From contig NC_067127.1 in the NCBI RefSeq assembly GCF_021347895.1, positions 19,440,984-19,504,983 of the forward strand: a DNA stretch of 64,000 nt. The letters run 5' to 3'. Numbering within the stretch: the first letter of the stretch is position 1; each line of letters begins with the position of its first letter. This document shows positions 50,601 through 60,627 of the stretch, piece by piece. Origin of the DNA: Acanthochromis polyacanthus (taxonomy: Eukaryota > Chordata > Actinopteri > Pomacentridae). The notes beneath the pieces are model-generated. The model ran no database searches. It saw only the letters and a list, made by a program, of their open reading frames with translations, and was not told the origin of the DNA. The translations under genes were made by a program, and so were the position numbers.

Positions 50601-50601
50601 A
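44523..50601 (+). CDS. ttl: Tubulin-tyrosine ligase
   Basis: Seven exons (44523-44691, 44871-44949, 45072-45304, 46314-46449, 46534-46803, 49936-50079, 50403-50601) total 1230 bases, giving 409 residues. TTL is the cytosolic ATP-grasp enzyme that re-adds tyrosine to the C-terminus of detyrosinated alpha-tubulin. Visible are [18 protein letters not shown], the ATP-binding [41 protein letters not shown] and the metal-binding IEINGAP. The Glu there is residue 335, or 331 counted from the second Met, the known catalytic Glu. The start at 44523 gives MSAP before the mammalian start MYTF; the second ATG at 44535 is an alternative. An acceptor (TTGGTCAG) at 44505-44512 implies an upstream non-coding exon. 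The fourth intron uses a GC donor. The C-terminus is longer than in mammals and serine-rich. Confidence 0.97.
44871..44949 (+). CDS. ttl: ttl coding exon 2
   Basis: Acceptor GACTTTACAG, donor GTGCGT at 44950. Encodes [19 protein letters not shown] and RKASLV, ending in phase 2. Confidence 0.95.
45072..45304 (+). CDS. ttl: ttl coding exon 3
   Basis: Acceptor TTGCCATTAG, donor GTAAAA at 45305. Encodes [19 protein letters not shown] through [11 protein letters not shown], including part of the ATP-grasp nucleotide site. Confidence 0.95.
45375..45760 (+). pseudogene. Tc1/mariner transposase remnant in ttl intron 3
   Basis: The frame [19 protein letters not shown], then [13 protein letters not shown], corresponds to the DDE region of Tc1/mariner transposases (typically DNAPCHTA ... 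PNSPDLNPIEHLW). The catalytic Asp and Glu are present but the flanking core residues are lost and the N-terminus is missing. It is an inert fragment. Confidence 0.65.
46314..46449 (+). CDS. ttl: ttl coding exon 4 (followed by a GC donor)
   Basis: Acceptor GTTGCGGCAG. Encodes [20 protein letters not shown] through [10 protein letters not shown] plus AG. The only frame-preserving 5' splice site is CAG|GCAGGT, a GC donor. A GT four bases on would shift the frame. Confidence 0.93.
46534..46803 (+). CDS. ttl: ttl coding exon 5
   Basis: Acceptor TGTTGCTAG, donor GTAGGT at 46804. Encodes [20 protein letters not shown] through LPQIKQII. The preceding intron is only 84 bases. Confidence 0.95.
47690..48012 (+). 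repeat. LINE-type 3' end in ttl intron 5
   Basis: Contains TTTGGCTGGAATTCCTTTCG (the end of a reverse-transcriptase ORF), then GGGGCCTCTTGCCAGGTCAT and CCTACCTGGTAAAATAGAGA, the usual 3' tail of fish LINEs. Confidence 0.5.
48507..48746 (-). pseudogene. Harbinger transposase (HARBI1-like) remnant
   Basis: The frame reads [20 protein letters not shown] and then [16 protein letters not shown], the characteristic NRKxxHSINVQ ... [11 protein letters not shown] signature of the Harbinger DDE nuclease. Only about 80 residues remain, so it cannot be active. Confidence 0.85.
48784..48953 (-). repeat. tRNA-derived SINE inside the Harbinger element
   Basis: Carries AGTGACAGGAAATGGGGAG, GCCGCGGGCAGGAATCAAAG and ends ATGAGCCATACGGGCGCC. 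Read on the minus strand it is a tRNA-like head with A box and eroded B box. It is inserted next to the transposase relic and is therefore younger than the Harbinger copy. Confidence 0.6.
49936..50079 (+). CDS. ttl: ttl coding exon 6 (catalytic Glu)
   Basis: Acceptor TGGTTTCACAG, donor GTCAGT at 50080. Encodes [19 protein letters not shown] and [15 protein letters not shown] with the Mg-binding E and N. The Harbinger element lies in the intron before it. Confidence 0.95.
50403..50601 (+). CDS. ttl: ttl last coding exon
   Basis: Acceptor CCTCCTCCAG. Encodes [19 protein letters not shown], then a serine-rich tail with [13 protein letters not shown], ending in VGPFTRL and TGA at 50599-50601. 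The poly(A) signal AATAAA follows at 50830-50835. Confidence 0.93.
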
Positions 50602-50835
50602 GAACCTCCCAGATGTTTCCCTCGTTTCTTCTGTGCTAGAAGCTTCCTCCATGTTCTGTCCTCACTCCTAAACTGCACCTGAGAAGTAGCACTTGCCAGC
50701 AAGGCGACCCTTCGTTGTATCTCGGCTGAAAGGAGTCTTTCTTTGTGTGGAATTCACTGAACTGCAAAAGCGGTCTCTTCTTTCCTGATTATGCATATTC
50801 TGAATGTGAGAACGACGACAGAACTGTTCAATAAA

Positions 50836-52676
50836 TGTTCAGGGAGTTTCTGAATGAGGACAGACACCCGTCCATCTCAGCTCCACCACCACTTTCCCCC
50901 CAAGCAGATGAATGGAGGTGTGAAGGATGCAGAGATGCTCCAACTGAGACTGTAGTGCCTTACATTTCCAGCCACGCTCCCTTAAAAACACTGTCCGTTA
51001 GCTTGCTCTGTTATAGTGGCTCGTACTTGTTTCAATAAGCCTTTGCACTGTTGCTCAATTAAACCAACGTGTTCAAGATCAATCAGTCCACAAGAAACAA
51101 CAGAAAACAGATTCCTTGATATTTGAGATGTTGGTGAACTTGTGGAATTCTGAGTGCTGCGTTTCCACTTTTCTGTTGTTTTTTAGTGTTTTATAGCTTC
51201 CCAGCAGCTACTGCTACCCATTAGTTTGAATGAGAAATGCTAACATTGCTGAAAAAGATGCAGAGATTGGTATGTTTAAACTTAGAAAAATATATGACGA
51301 CATATTGACTAGTATACTAACTAAATGTGTCTGATGAGCTAAACATTAAATAGATCAAGGTTCGCCTTGAAAAACAACATTCCTCTTCACTTGAATGTGT
51401 CGATGCTATGTATTATTTACATTCAGGGCAGCTGGGTGGCATAAGTGAGCCGATGGACCATCCTTCAGTAGGAAAACCCAGATCTAAGTCAGCCCCCACA
51501 AGCTCTGCTCAAGTATCCCGGACTTCTCAATTACAAAGAGAAAAAGGGAAAAGAGAACCCAAAAGTATTTTTGTTATTCTGTTATAAACAAGTTCTTCAT
51601 AGGGTACTCCACTTTGTTTAATTGTCATTAGAAGAGAGCATGTTGGTGTGAAAGCATGTAGCACACACGGCGTTCTCCTGCTGTAAAGACCTGCCGTAAT
51701 GTCTGTTTTACTTCTGATGTGTGACAAACTAGAGTGTCGATGTGAAGTGTTGTGTGGATTCCGTTTTTGAAGTGTTGAAATGAAAGTAGAGTAGATTGTA
51801 CAGAGTGTCTTATCGATTATTTGAAGCATTTAACGGCCCCGTGAAATTAAACTTTCCTGACACAGTAATTAATTGCTGATAACAACTAAACAAAGAGGAA
51901 AAAAAACATCCAACACTACTTCAGACTTCTTACACAGATCTTGCAAAACATGTCACTAACAAAGAAATGTCAGTTACACCAAGGAAGTTTGATTTGCATC
52001 AGTGATGCATTAGATGATGTTTAGTTTCACGGGGTCCTTAAATGTTTCACTTTTTTTTTAACTAAATCTCTTTGTGAGTAGACGAGATCTTAGAGGTCAA
52101 ACTGTCCAAGGTGGCTTGTGTCGGATCAATTTTACATCAGTTTATTGTATTTAATTTTTCTCTTTCGCTGGCTTCAATTTCATGACAGGTGCATGCTGGG
52201 GAGACAACTGTTGTGTTTCCATGAGCTCATCTGCACTTCAAACTAAGTCATAATGTGTGGTTTTAGTCGGTGTGTCTGTCATGATGTCATGGTTTCCTGC
52301 TGTTCCCCTCTTTTATCCCGTGTTCAAATGTGCGAGGCTTTGCTTCCCGTGTTGCAAGAAACACCAGTTTTAGGGAAGCTGTCATTTTTTTCAATCACTG
52401 TGTGTTTGTGTTTACAAGATGACTCTGAAGAATGAAGGATATGTAAGTGACTGAATGTCAGGAAGATGGATTAGTTACACAGGGCTGTAGTAGTCCCAGT
52501 AACTGCCTGTCTGTAGGTAAAATAATGTCTTAATATTTGGAAAGATATGACTGAAAGTGGTAGAAGTGTCAGCACTCATTTTGGAAAGCTAAGGAAAACC
52601 ATCAGTATTATTTTTAAGATGAATTTGTTGGGAAATTTTCATTAAAGGGAAGGGTGCCTTAGAGGGAATTGCATAT

Positions 52677-52708
<32 letters not shown>

Positions 52709-53620
52709 AATGCACCTCCAGCATTTAAATGCACCTTCATTTTCTTTGTACTGAGGTGAATTTGTAAAACCTCTGTCAAATTCCATGATGTCATTTTTCT
52801 CTCATTTGGAGTTTCTTTGCACGTGTGACTAATTTGATCGTGTTTTTTGTATTTCTCTTTCTTCATCTTTACCAAAGATAAAATCCCTGCTGTATTTTCA
52901 GTGTGTAGTTTTGTCAGTGCTAGAATCCCACGTCGATTAGCCAACATGATCTAAAATCAAGCATCGTACTCAGAGGGATGTGTGCTGTGTTTCTGTTAGG
53001 TGATGTTTTATCCAAGACCTTGCATGAACATTTGTCTTTCTGAGAAACAATATTGTTAGAATTAAACTTACTACTTACCATTAAACTTCTGTTCTACATA
53101 CATTTCTGCACTACCATGGTTGACTCGATCTGTACGAAACACGTCATTTCCCAAGTGTTGGACTGTGTAGGATTAGATTTACAAATATATATATTTCTGG
53201 TTGGGATGCAGCACTGAACAAGGTGAGGGTGACCTACTTTTCTTGGGACGTGAATGTAGCTGGAGTAAAATGCACTGAGAATTCAAAGAAACTAAAAAAC
53301 GCGGAGGCTGAGCTGAAGTACTTAAACAGCCCTGCTGTAAAAGTTCAGCTTTTGTTTCTGAATTGATTTAAGTCAGTGCTGTGCTGTGAGGCAGAGATAA
53401 GTCATTCACCGTATTTTAACCCATTTTATTAAAGAAGAAAGTATTAAGAACTCTGCCCTTGGGAACTGGTGCAGGTTACTTTAACTGTATTTTAAAGTTA
53501 ATAGCAGATGATAGCAGGTGATTCGCTAATGGAAATAATTGTTACTTGTAGCCTCGTATCAAAGACAGTAAACGGCAAATAAATGAACGATCTAGACTAT
53601 ATTAGTAGATTATCTGTCAA
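50836..53620. other. Intergenic / possible ttl 3' extension, no gene seen
   Basis: AT-rich DNA with an A-run near 52681. Short ORFs have no recognisable motifs. An ATTAAA at about 51058 could be a second ttl poly(A) signal. Confidence 0.4.
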
Positions 53621-53624
53621 GCAT

Positions 53625-53720
53625 TTTTATTTTGTTTTATTTAACCTTTATTTAACCAGGAAAGATCCCATTGAGATTAAGAACCTCTTTCAATTGCATT
53701 AATGGCGAAGTTGACATAAA
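53625..53720 (-). repeat. LINE-type 3' tail, reversed
   Basis: TTTATTTAACCTTTATTTAA and CCAGGAAAGATCCCATTGAG are the reverse complement of a common fish LINE tail. The rest of 50.9-53.6 kb holds only AT-rich non-coding DNA and an A-run at 52681-52703. Confidence 0.45.
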
Positions 53721-53877
53721 AAATTTTCCTAATACAGAAGATGGAGATGAACAGTTTTTCATAATTATTTGCTTATGCATACTGCAATCAGTTGTTTCAG
53801 TGCTAATTTTTTAATTTTATTGATAAAAGCACCAGACGGAGCTACTGAAGAGGCCACCAGAAGCAAAGAGAAAAAAA

Positions 53878-53920
<43 letters not shown>

Positions 53921-53921
53921 A
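53878..53921. repeat. (TCTA)n microsatellite
   Basis: About eleven TCTA tetranucleotides. Confidence 0.97.
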
Positions 53922-55049
53922 GAACAATAGAGGCGGGTTTCTACCACAGCATACAGGACCAAGGATCCAGGGTGCACAAAAACACCTCTGCAAGCTGGAA
54001 CAGAGTCCACTGAGAGCAGTAACCAAGTGACTGAAACAGTGTACATGAACATCTGTGCTGAGTATGGGTCAGAAGTCTCAAAGTCCCAGTGGAGCTCAGC
54101 ACATGAAAGTGGTTGAGAAAAACAGAGCTGACATCCTGTGGCCTATATGCTTTTCTATGTATTATGTGAGCAAACATCAAGAAGTCACAAAAACAGGGAG
54201 ACCACACCATGGCATGAGGGAAAAATTACTCTCTTTCCTCTTTTTGAGGTACTTCCTTGTAGCTGTAAGTGGAAGACATTTCAGAATATCATGCAGGTTC
54301 CATCTGTTAGCTTCAATCACTTTAAGTTGTAGCTCCTATAGATCACCTCAAATTATCCTACAGATTATCATCTTTGACTCTTGTTCCTATTTGCTTCTAT
54401 CAAACTGAGGCTCTATGCATGTTTAGGCTCTCTCTGTGCTGAATATGGCCCCGAGACAGGCAAATGATGCAAAGACAAATGCTGTACTGAAAACATGATG
54501 TGGTTATGATTAGATATTGTCTGATTGACGTTCTTGAGCAGACAAGTTGTCTGCATATCGGGCCATAATCTAAAAATGGCCTTCCTCCTTAACTCCTTAC
54601 ATACCCAAGGTTGAAGAGAATCCTCAGAAATGATGCTGCCAGTGCTCACATTGCTGCGTTGCTCATTGACATCAGTAAACCTTACTCTCAACCTAAGCCA
54701 TCTGAGTCTGCCTCCTCATTCTTCTCTTTACATTACAGATTTTCCATAACACTTTACATGTTTAAAAAAGGAAAGTTTATTCATCAAAATCATTTATTTA
54801 TCGAGTACACATAAGAGCATTTTTTCCACCCAAAAAAATGCATGTTCATGGCACCACAACGATAGCCTGATAATAGACAGAACTGTCACATGATATTAAA
54901 CAGAAGCTGTCGACTCAACTCTGTAGAGTGGGAAACCGTAACGAAGCAGTTCATTTCAAGTTGTAGATTCACGTTGCGCTTCATACTTTTAGCCACCAGA
55001 TGCCACAAAAGAGAACTGTGTTGAAACGATTTGAGTAATGAACCCTTTT

Positions 55050-55365
55050 TGGGTACAAGCCTCAATACTTCAGAAAGCTTCAGCTGGCCATTACTACCTA
55101 TGGGACCTCAGCAGATCCCAGCTCGCAGTAACATCAGGAAGAAGGAGGATGGAAAGATCAAGAGGTACCAAGAGCTTAAGGAACAACTGGAATAGATGTG
55201 GATGGTCAAATCCAAAGTGATTCCAAAACTGGGAAAGTGGCTCAATCAGATTCAAGGTACAACATCTGAGGTCTCTGTCCAGAAGAATGTACTTCCAGGT
55301 ACAGCTAAGATATTGTGTAGAACCCACAAACCACCAGGTCTTTGTTTGATGACTCAAGCTTGAGG
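55050..55365 (+). pseudogene. Retroelement ORF C-terminal remnant
   Basis: In broken frames it reads EDGKIKRYQELKEQLE, stop, then KVIPKLGKWLNQI and TTSEVSVQKNVLPGTAKIL. This resembles the C-terminal end of a reverse-transcriptase ORF common in fish genomes. The stop and the missing upstream part show it is dead. The exact family is uncertain. Confidence 0.5.
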
Positions 55366-56250
55366 GAAGCCGATACCAAATAATAGATCTAACTGTTGTG
55401 TATTTACTGGGTAACTTGACCTCGAATATGAGATGATGGATCTAGAATTTAGCACTTGTCTTCTGTCAGGCGTTCAGCCGAAAATGTTCATCCACATCCT
55501 GGACCGCATTAGTAGGAGGAGGAGAAGCAGGAGCAGCGTTGTTTTCCAGTCACCATCATGGTTGTTGTACAGTTGCTGATGACCTCTGATCTTCTCTTTC
55601 TGCCAACCTCACCACCACTGACCTGCTGTCTCATGCACACTTTCATTTGCCCGATCACCCGATACAACAGGCCCCTCATGCACCATCTGATTTGGTCTTT
55701 CTCTACACACACCACTCCCTCTTCCTCATTTACACCGGCTCACTCACTCTCATGATCTGTGTAGTTCTTTTGTTCACCTTCATCATTCTCCACCACCTTC
55801 ATTTCTCCTTCTGTCCTGCTGACTCTCCTCTTGTTGTGGTTTATTGGAGGTTGATGGTGTTGATGAAATCAAGTGGTCCAAGGCAAAGCACCTGGGCTTT
55901 CTGTAGCTGGAAGTACTATTACTGTCCTTGTCTCACCTGCTTCTCTCCTCTCCCTAAAACAGGTAGGCCTCCCCATTTCTTGCAACAGCCAGGCAAAAGT
56001 TAAGCCGAGGTATGAGAAAATTGGAAATCACGTTTCAAGTGGAAACATTGCACTTTATACTATGTTGAATTTCTTAAATTTGTTGCATTACTGTAAACAT
56101 TAGTTGCTTGTGCGTAGAACAGTGAAATTCTGAGAATAATTTTCAGGATGAAATGACGAACAAACAGCTGAAAAAACATTTGAAAGACTCCCGATTATAG
56201 AATATTCTTTATTTAAATATTTTTTTCTCATCACGTGATGTCCAGCGTGA

Positions 56251-56258
56251 TGACGTCA
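56251..56258. promoter_or_regulatory. CRE/ATF site upstream of 7SL copy 1
   Basis: Perfect palindrome TGACGTCA, 50 to 43 bases before the RNA start. Vertebrate 7SL genes need an ATF/CREB site at about this position for Pol III transcription. Confidence 0.8.
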
Positions 56259-56300
56259 CCTCTGCTCTCTCCAAACCTCCGTGAATGAACGGAGCTTCTC

Positions 56301-56600
56301 GCCGGGTGCGGTGGCGCACGCCTGTAATCCAAGTTACCGGGAGGCTGAGGCTGGAGGATCGTTTGAGCTCAGGAGCTCTGAGCTGTAGTGGACTATGCCG
56401 ATCGGGTGTCTGCACTAAGTTCGGTATCGATATGGTGTTCCTGGGGGAGCCCGGGGCCACCAGGTCGTCTGAGGAGGGGTGCACCGGCCCAGGTCGGAGA
56501 CGGAGCAGGTCAAAGCCCCCGTGCCGCTCAGTAGTGGGATCGCGCCTGTGAATAGACGCTGTAGTGCAGCCTGAGTAATACAGCGGGACCCAGTCTTTTT
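56301..56600 (+). ncRNA. rn7sl: 7SL RNA (signal recognition particle RNA), copy 1
   Basis: About 298 bases closely similar to vertebrate 7SL, from GCCGGGTGCGGTGGC to CAGTC and a T5 terminator. The Alu domain has the SRP9/14-binding TGTAATCC loop, GAGGCTGAGGCTGGAGGATC and GTGCAGCCTGAGTAATACAG. The S domain has GATCGGGTGTCTGCACTAAG, the SRP19 side GGAGGGGTGCACCGGCCCAG and the SRP54-binding GGAGCAGGTCAAAGC loop. The RNA is the scaffold of the cytosolic particle that targets secretory proteins to the ER. The promoter CRE and the terminator are both present, so this copy could be active. It has a few private substitutions, such as GCGCACGCC and GTGTCTGCAC. The 88-aa ORF across it is a by-product. 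Confidence 0.95.
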
Positions 56601-56999
56601 ATGCTTCATGAATCAACACCAGGCTGGATTGATGCATTCTGTTTTCTCTGCTTCTGCCTGTCGGGAGAATTTACCTGTGTGCGAATGCATTTGTTTTCTG
56701 TTTTACACTCAAAACTCTGCTGTTTCTTGGAGCTACAGCGCCTCCACCTGGACCAGATCAGTACTGACCATCAGACATCACAAACACTCAACTAACAGCT
56801 TCTGCTTCACTGGATCAAGTCACACTTTTCTCTCTGTTTTGTTTCTCTGATGAATTAATCGTCCACAAGCATCCTTCGTGAATTCAAATATTTTACACTG
56901 TCTGTTCACTGCCAGTAACCTCTACATTTTAATTGTCTGAATTATGTGTGTGTGAGCATCAATTCAAGAAGGTGCTGGAAACATTTTTCAGAGATGTTG

Positions 57000-57330
57000 G
57001 TCCATATTTACATGATAGCATCACACAGTTGCAGCAGATTTGTCGGCTGCACGTCCATGATGAGAATGTCCTGTTCCACCACATCCCCATGGTTCTCTAT
57101 TGGATTTAGATCTGGTGACTGTGAGGCCACTGGAGTACAGAGAACTCAGTGTGAAGTTCAAAAAACTGTTTAAGATTATCTGAACTATGTCACATAATGT
57201 GTAATCCTCCTGGAAGCAGCCATCAGAAGATGGTACACTCTGGTCATAAAGGGATGGACGTGGTTAGAAACAATACTCAGGTAGGCTGTGGTGTTTAAAC
57301 GATGCTTAACTGATACTGAGGCACTCAGAG
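57000..57330. repeat. Dispersed fish repeat fragment
   Basis: Carries TCTATTGGATTTAGATCTGG, GGAAGCAGCCATCAGAAGAT and ACAATACTCAGGTAGGCTGT, hallmark phrases of a common fish repeat. The right part recurs reversed at 61660-61790 next to 7SL copy 4. Confidence 0.5.
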
Positions 57331-57389
57331 GCTGTATATGGATGATGCAGTGTAGCTGAAGAAACTTGTTCTATATGTGACCTCTGTTA

Positions 57390-57800
57390 GCCTCCACCTA
57401 CAGCCTCTGACAGGAACCTGCAGTTACAGCTCCAATCTGCAGATTGTGGGAGGCAGCAGAAGCACAATGAGCCTCCATCATCTGACATCTATGTGCAGAT
57501 TTTCAAAGACAAATTAGACCTTCAATGACAGCCTCTATCAGGAACCTGCAGTTAGTTTCCAACCTGCAGAAAGTTGTAGCTCAGTCCTCCACCTATAACT
57601 TCTGCATTCAGACTCCAGTAATGCCTCCACCTGTAGATTCTGGTAAACAACTTCAGTCTAAAGCTTCACCTAAAACTTCCAGTTGCCCATTTTGTCAGAT
57701 AGCCTCAGTTTTACTTTCTACCTACAACCTGCAGCTTCTGTCTCCAACTGCAGATTCTGGCAGCCCAACAAACCTCCACCTACCTCAGGATTTTATAATG
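57390..57800. repeat. Degenerate CTGCAG/CCTCCACCT minisatellite, unit 1
   Basis: Loose repeats of CCTCCACCTACAGCCTCTG, CAGGAACCTGCAGTTACAGC and related phrases. A short ORF across it has no family resemblance. It corresponds to 59330-60150 in the next duplication unit. Confidence 0.6.
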
Positions 57801-58592
57801 ATCTGACACCATCATGACCCAAACCTCACATGAATAACTTGACACAGAATCAACCCAACTACTAAAAGTTCTGTATATTCCCCAAATTCAGGTCACTTCA
57901 TGTGGTTTATTGTCTCTCTGAATGTGAGAAAATGTAACAACTTAATCCTGAATCCAAACAACAAAACAAATCCAAATCTGGCAACAAATTCTGATCCAGA
58001 ACTGTGATGAAACTTCTTGTTTCACCCCCAGTGAAGAAATAAAGTGGTGGATTATAGCCTATTCCTTTATACTATATTATTGTTTATGGGCAAAATTTGC
58101 AAGTTGAATATTTTGATTTTGTACTCATTGACTTCTAAGTGAAACAGTTTTTATAAAAACAAACAACATCTAACTGTGAAATGGGATCACTGAGTACAGG
58201 AACAAGGTGAAGACTAGCAGTCTGCAAAGTGACTGTAGAGGAAACTGTTGAAGAAGTGATGCTGTGTTGATTTCATTGATGTGCTTCAAATTTGGAGATG
58301 GATTTTTTTCTTTATATTTATCCTGTTATACATTAAACTTTATGTACTAGTTTCACACACTGTGCATCACAACGCAGTGAAATTCTGAGAATAATTTTCA
58401 GGATAAAATGATGAAATTTATTTGGAAAAAAAAATGTTCACACATTTTAAAGACTCTTGATAATAAAATATTTTTTTATTTTAAAAAGTTTTGTCACCAG
58501 TGATCTTTGTCAACGTGTTCAAATACTGATATCAGAACATACTACAAATAGTCTTTCTGTTTCTTACATGTCCAGGTGTTGCTGCAGCGTGA

Positions 58593-58600
58593 TGACGTCA
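58593..58600. promoter_or_regulatory. CRE/ATF site upstream of 7SL copy 2
   Basis: Perfect TGACGTCA at -50 to -43, in the same flanking sequence as copy 1. Confidence 0.8.
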
Positions 58601-58642
58601 CCTCTGCTCTCTCCAAACCTCCGTAAATGAACGGAGCTTCTC

Positions 58643-58942
58643 GCCGGGTGCGGTGGCGCGCGCCTGTAATCCAAGTTACCGGGAGGCTGAGGCTGGAGGA
58701 TCGTTTGAGCTCAGGAGCTCTGAGCTGCAGTGGACTATGCCGATCGGGTGTCCGCACTAAGTTCGGTATCGATATGGTGCTCCTGGGGGAGCCCGGGACC
58801 ACCAGGTCGTCTGAGGAGGGGTGCACCGGCCCAGGTCGGACACGGAGCAGGTCAAAGCCCCCGTGCCGCTCAGTAGTGGGATCGCGCCTGTGAATAGACG
58901 CTGTAGTGCAGCCTGAGTAATACAGCGGGACCCAGTCTCTTT
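58643..58942 (+). ncRNA. rn7sl: 7SL RNA, copy 2 (weak terminator)
   Basis: Same structure as copy 1, with the domain motifs TGTAATCC, GTGTCCGCACTAAG, CCCAGGTCGGACACGGAGCA and GTAGTGGGATCGCGCCTGTG intact. The tail reads CAGTCTCTTTATG, so only three consecutive T remain where copies 1, 3 and 4 have five. The promoter CRE is intact. GGACACGG here replaces GGAGACGG next to the SRP54 loop. It may be transcribed, but with inefficient termination. Confidence 0.95.
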
Positions 58943-59329
58943 ATGCTTCATGAATCAACATCAGGGTGGATCGAGGCATTCTGTTTTCTCTGCTTCTGCC
59001 TGTTGTGACGATTTACCTGTGCGCGAATGCATTTCTTTCCTGTTTTACACTCAAAACTCTGCTGTTTCTTGGAGCTACAGCGCCTCCACCTGGACCAGAT
59101 CAGTACTGACCATCAGACATCACAAACACTCAACTAACAGCTTCTGCTTCACTGGATCAAGTTAGACTTTTCTCTCTGTTTTATTTCTGTGATGAATTAA
59201 ATGTTTACAAACAACCTTAATGAATGTGAAACAGACTCACAGTTCACCGGGAATTCATTTCACTGTTTGATCTGTCATGCTGTTTTGTTGGTGTGTGTGT
59301 CTAAAATCAACACTTTCACTGGATTTCTC

Positions 59330-60150
59330 CAAGTCTGAGCTCCATCCAGAAGTCATCAGGACACAAACAACCTCCAAACCAGCTGAAGCACCTTGTTCCT
59401 CCTCCATCTGCAGCCTCTTCACTGCTTTTCTGCAGCTTCTATCATCCACATGTAAACCAAACATCAACCTCTGCCTGCAGCAAAACAAAACTTAAGTGCC
59501 CCATGACATTCTTCATGCATAGCCTCTATAAAATGTGTCTTCATACTACAGCAGCTTTCTGCTGATGAATCCTCCACCTGCAGACCACTGCAGACACATG
59601 ATCCACCTAAAACTTCTCCTGTCATTGAATTCTGCCTCGAACAGCTGAAGAGTCTTGCTCTATCTCCAGTTTCTGTCAATCTTCACCAAAAGCCTCAACC
59701 AGAATCCAAAGCTGCTGCTGCTACCTGTAGATTCTGAAAAACATCTATATCTCACCTCCACCTGCAGCCTTTTACAACCACATTCACTCTACAGCAGCCA
59801 TCAGTGATCTCAGCCATTTATATGCAGTGCAGCTGAAGAGACTTGTTCTGTCTCTGACCTCTGTTAACTTCCACTTGCAGCTTCTATCAGGAACCTGCAG
59901 CTGTTGCATCCATCTTCAAAACAACTGCAGACAAAACCTCCACCTACACCATCCAACAACTGTCTGCAGATTTTCATAGACGACTCCAACCTCCACCTAC
60001 AGCGTCTGTCAGGAACCTGCAGTTACAGCCTCCAACCTGCAGGAAGATGCAGCCTGGTCCTCTACTTACAACTTCTTCCCTCAAACACCAACAATGCTTC
60101 CACCTTCAGATTCTGACAGACACCTGCAGCCAACAAACCTCCACCTACCT
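59330..60150. repeat. Degenerate CTGCAG/CCTCCACCT minisatellite, unit 2
   Basis: Longer relative of 57390-57800, with CTTCTATCAGGAACCTGCAG, AACCTCCACCTACAGCGTCT and many CTGCAG sites. No credible gene. Confidence 0.6.
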
Positions 60151-60577
60151 CAGCAGATCAAAATGATCTGGTCCCATAATGATTAAAATTCCACATAAAT
60201 AACTCAGTCTAAAATCAATCCAATTACAATGGCTCATGTTTGGATGATGAAAGTAAAACAGTTCTGTATGTTTCAAAAGTTCAGGTCATAACATGTGGTT
60301 AATTGTCCCAAACATCCAAGAACAGATCAAATCTGGCAACCATTACTAAACCAGAACATTTATGCACATCCAGCAATCACTTCTTTTTCACGGGCCTCGT
60401 TTATAACGGCCGGACAGCTTGTTGCAAAATGAAATTCAAACCACTCTATCGACCAGGGAGATCTCGCACTCCGTTTACTTACACTACCAGGCAAAAGTTT
60501 GGACTCACCCCTAATTTTTCTGTGATTGGTTCATATTACCTAAATTAAGCGCAATTTAGCCATGTTTCATTTCGTGA

Positions 60578-60585
60578 TGACGTCG
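60578..60585. promoter_or_regulatory. Altered CRE/ATF site upstream of 7SL copy 3
   Basis: Reads TGACGTCG, with the last base of the palindrome changed, at the same -50 position. Confidence 0.65.
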
Positions 60586-60627
60586 CCTCTGCTCTCTCCA
60601 AACCTCCGTAAATGAACGGCGCTTCTC

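Larger units (their letters stand above)
56115..60320. repeat. Tandem segmental duplication carrying 7SL genes
   Basis: The flanks of copies 1 and 2 match far beyond the RNA. Upstream they share GTGAAATTCTGAGAATAATT. Downstream they share ATTCTGTTTTCTCTGCTTC and TACAGCGCCTCCACCTGGAC. Further on, the shared text includes AGTTCTGTATATTCC/GTTTC and CAAATCTGGCAAC. The units are roughly 2.0-2.3 kb. The same 3' flank follows copies 3 and 4. Confidence 0.7.

Noticed and set aside
55509..56003. Overlapping 118-aa and 68-aa ORFs
   Set aside because: Cysteine/histidine-rich chance frames in pyrimidine-rich DNA. No family resemblance.
56285..56551. 88-aa ORF MNGASRRVRWRTPVIQVTGR, repeated near-identically at 58627, 60612 and 62096
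   Set aside because: It is a by-product of the conserved 7SL RNA sequence. The conservation follows RNA motifs, and opposite-strand ORFs over the same bases are equally conserved.
56301..56600. Primate Alu element or contamination
   Set aside because: Alu-like opening text (GCCGGGTGCGGTGGC) is present, but the central S domain absent from Alu is complete, there is no dimer or poly(A) tail, and fish-type DNA surrounds it. It is 7SL itself.
57525..57806. 93-aa ORF in the CTGCAG repeat
   Set aside because: Part of a degenerate minisatellite, with no conserved frame between the two units.
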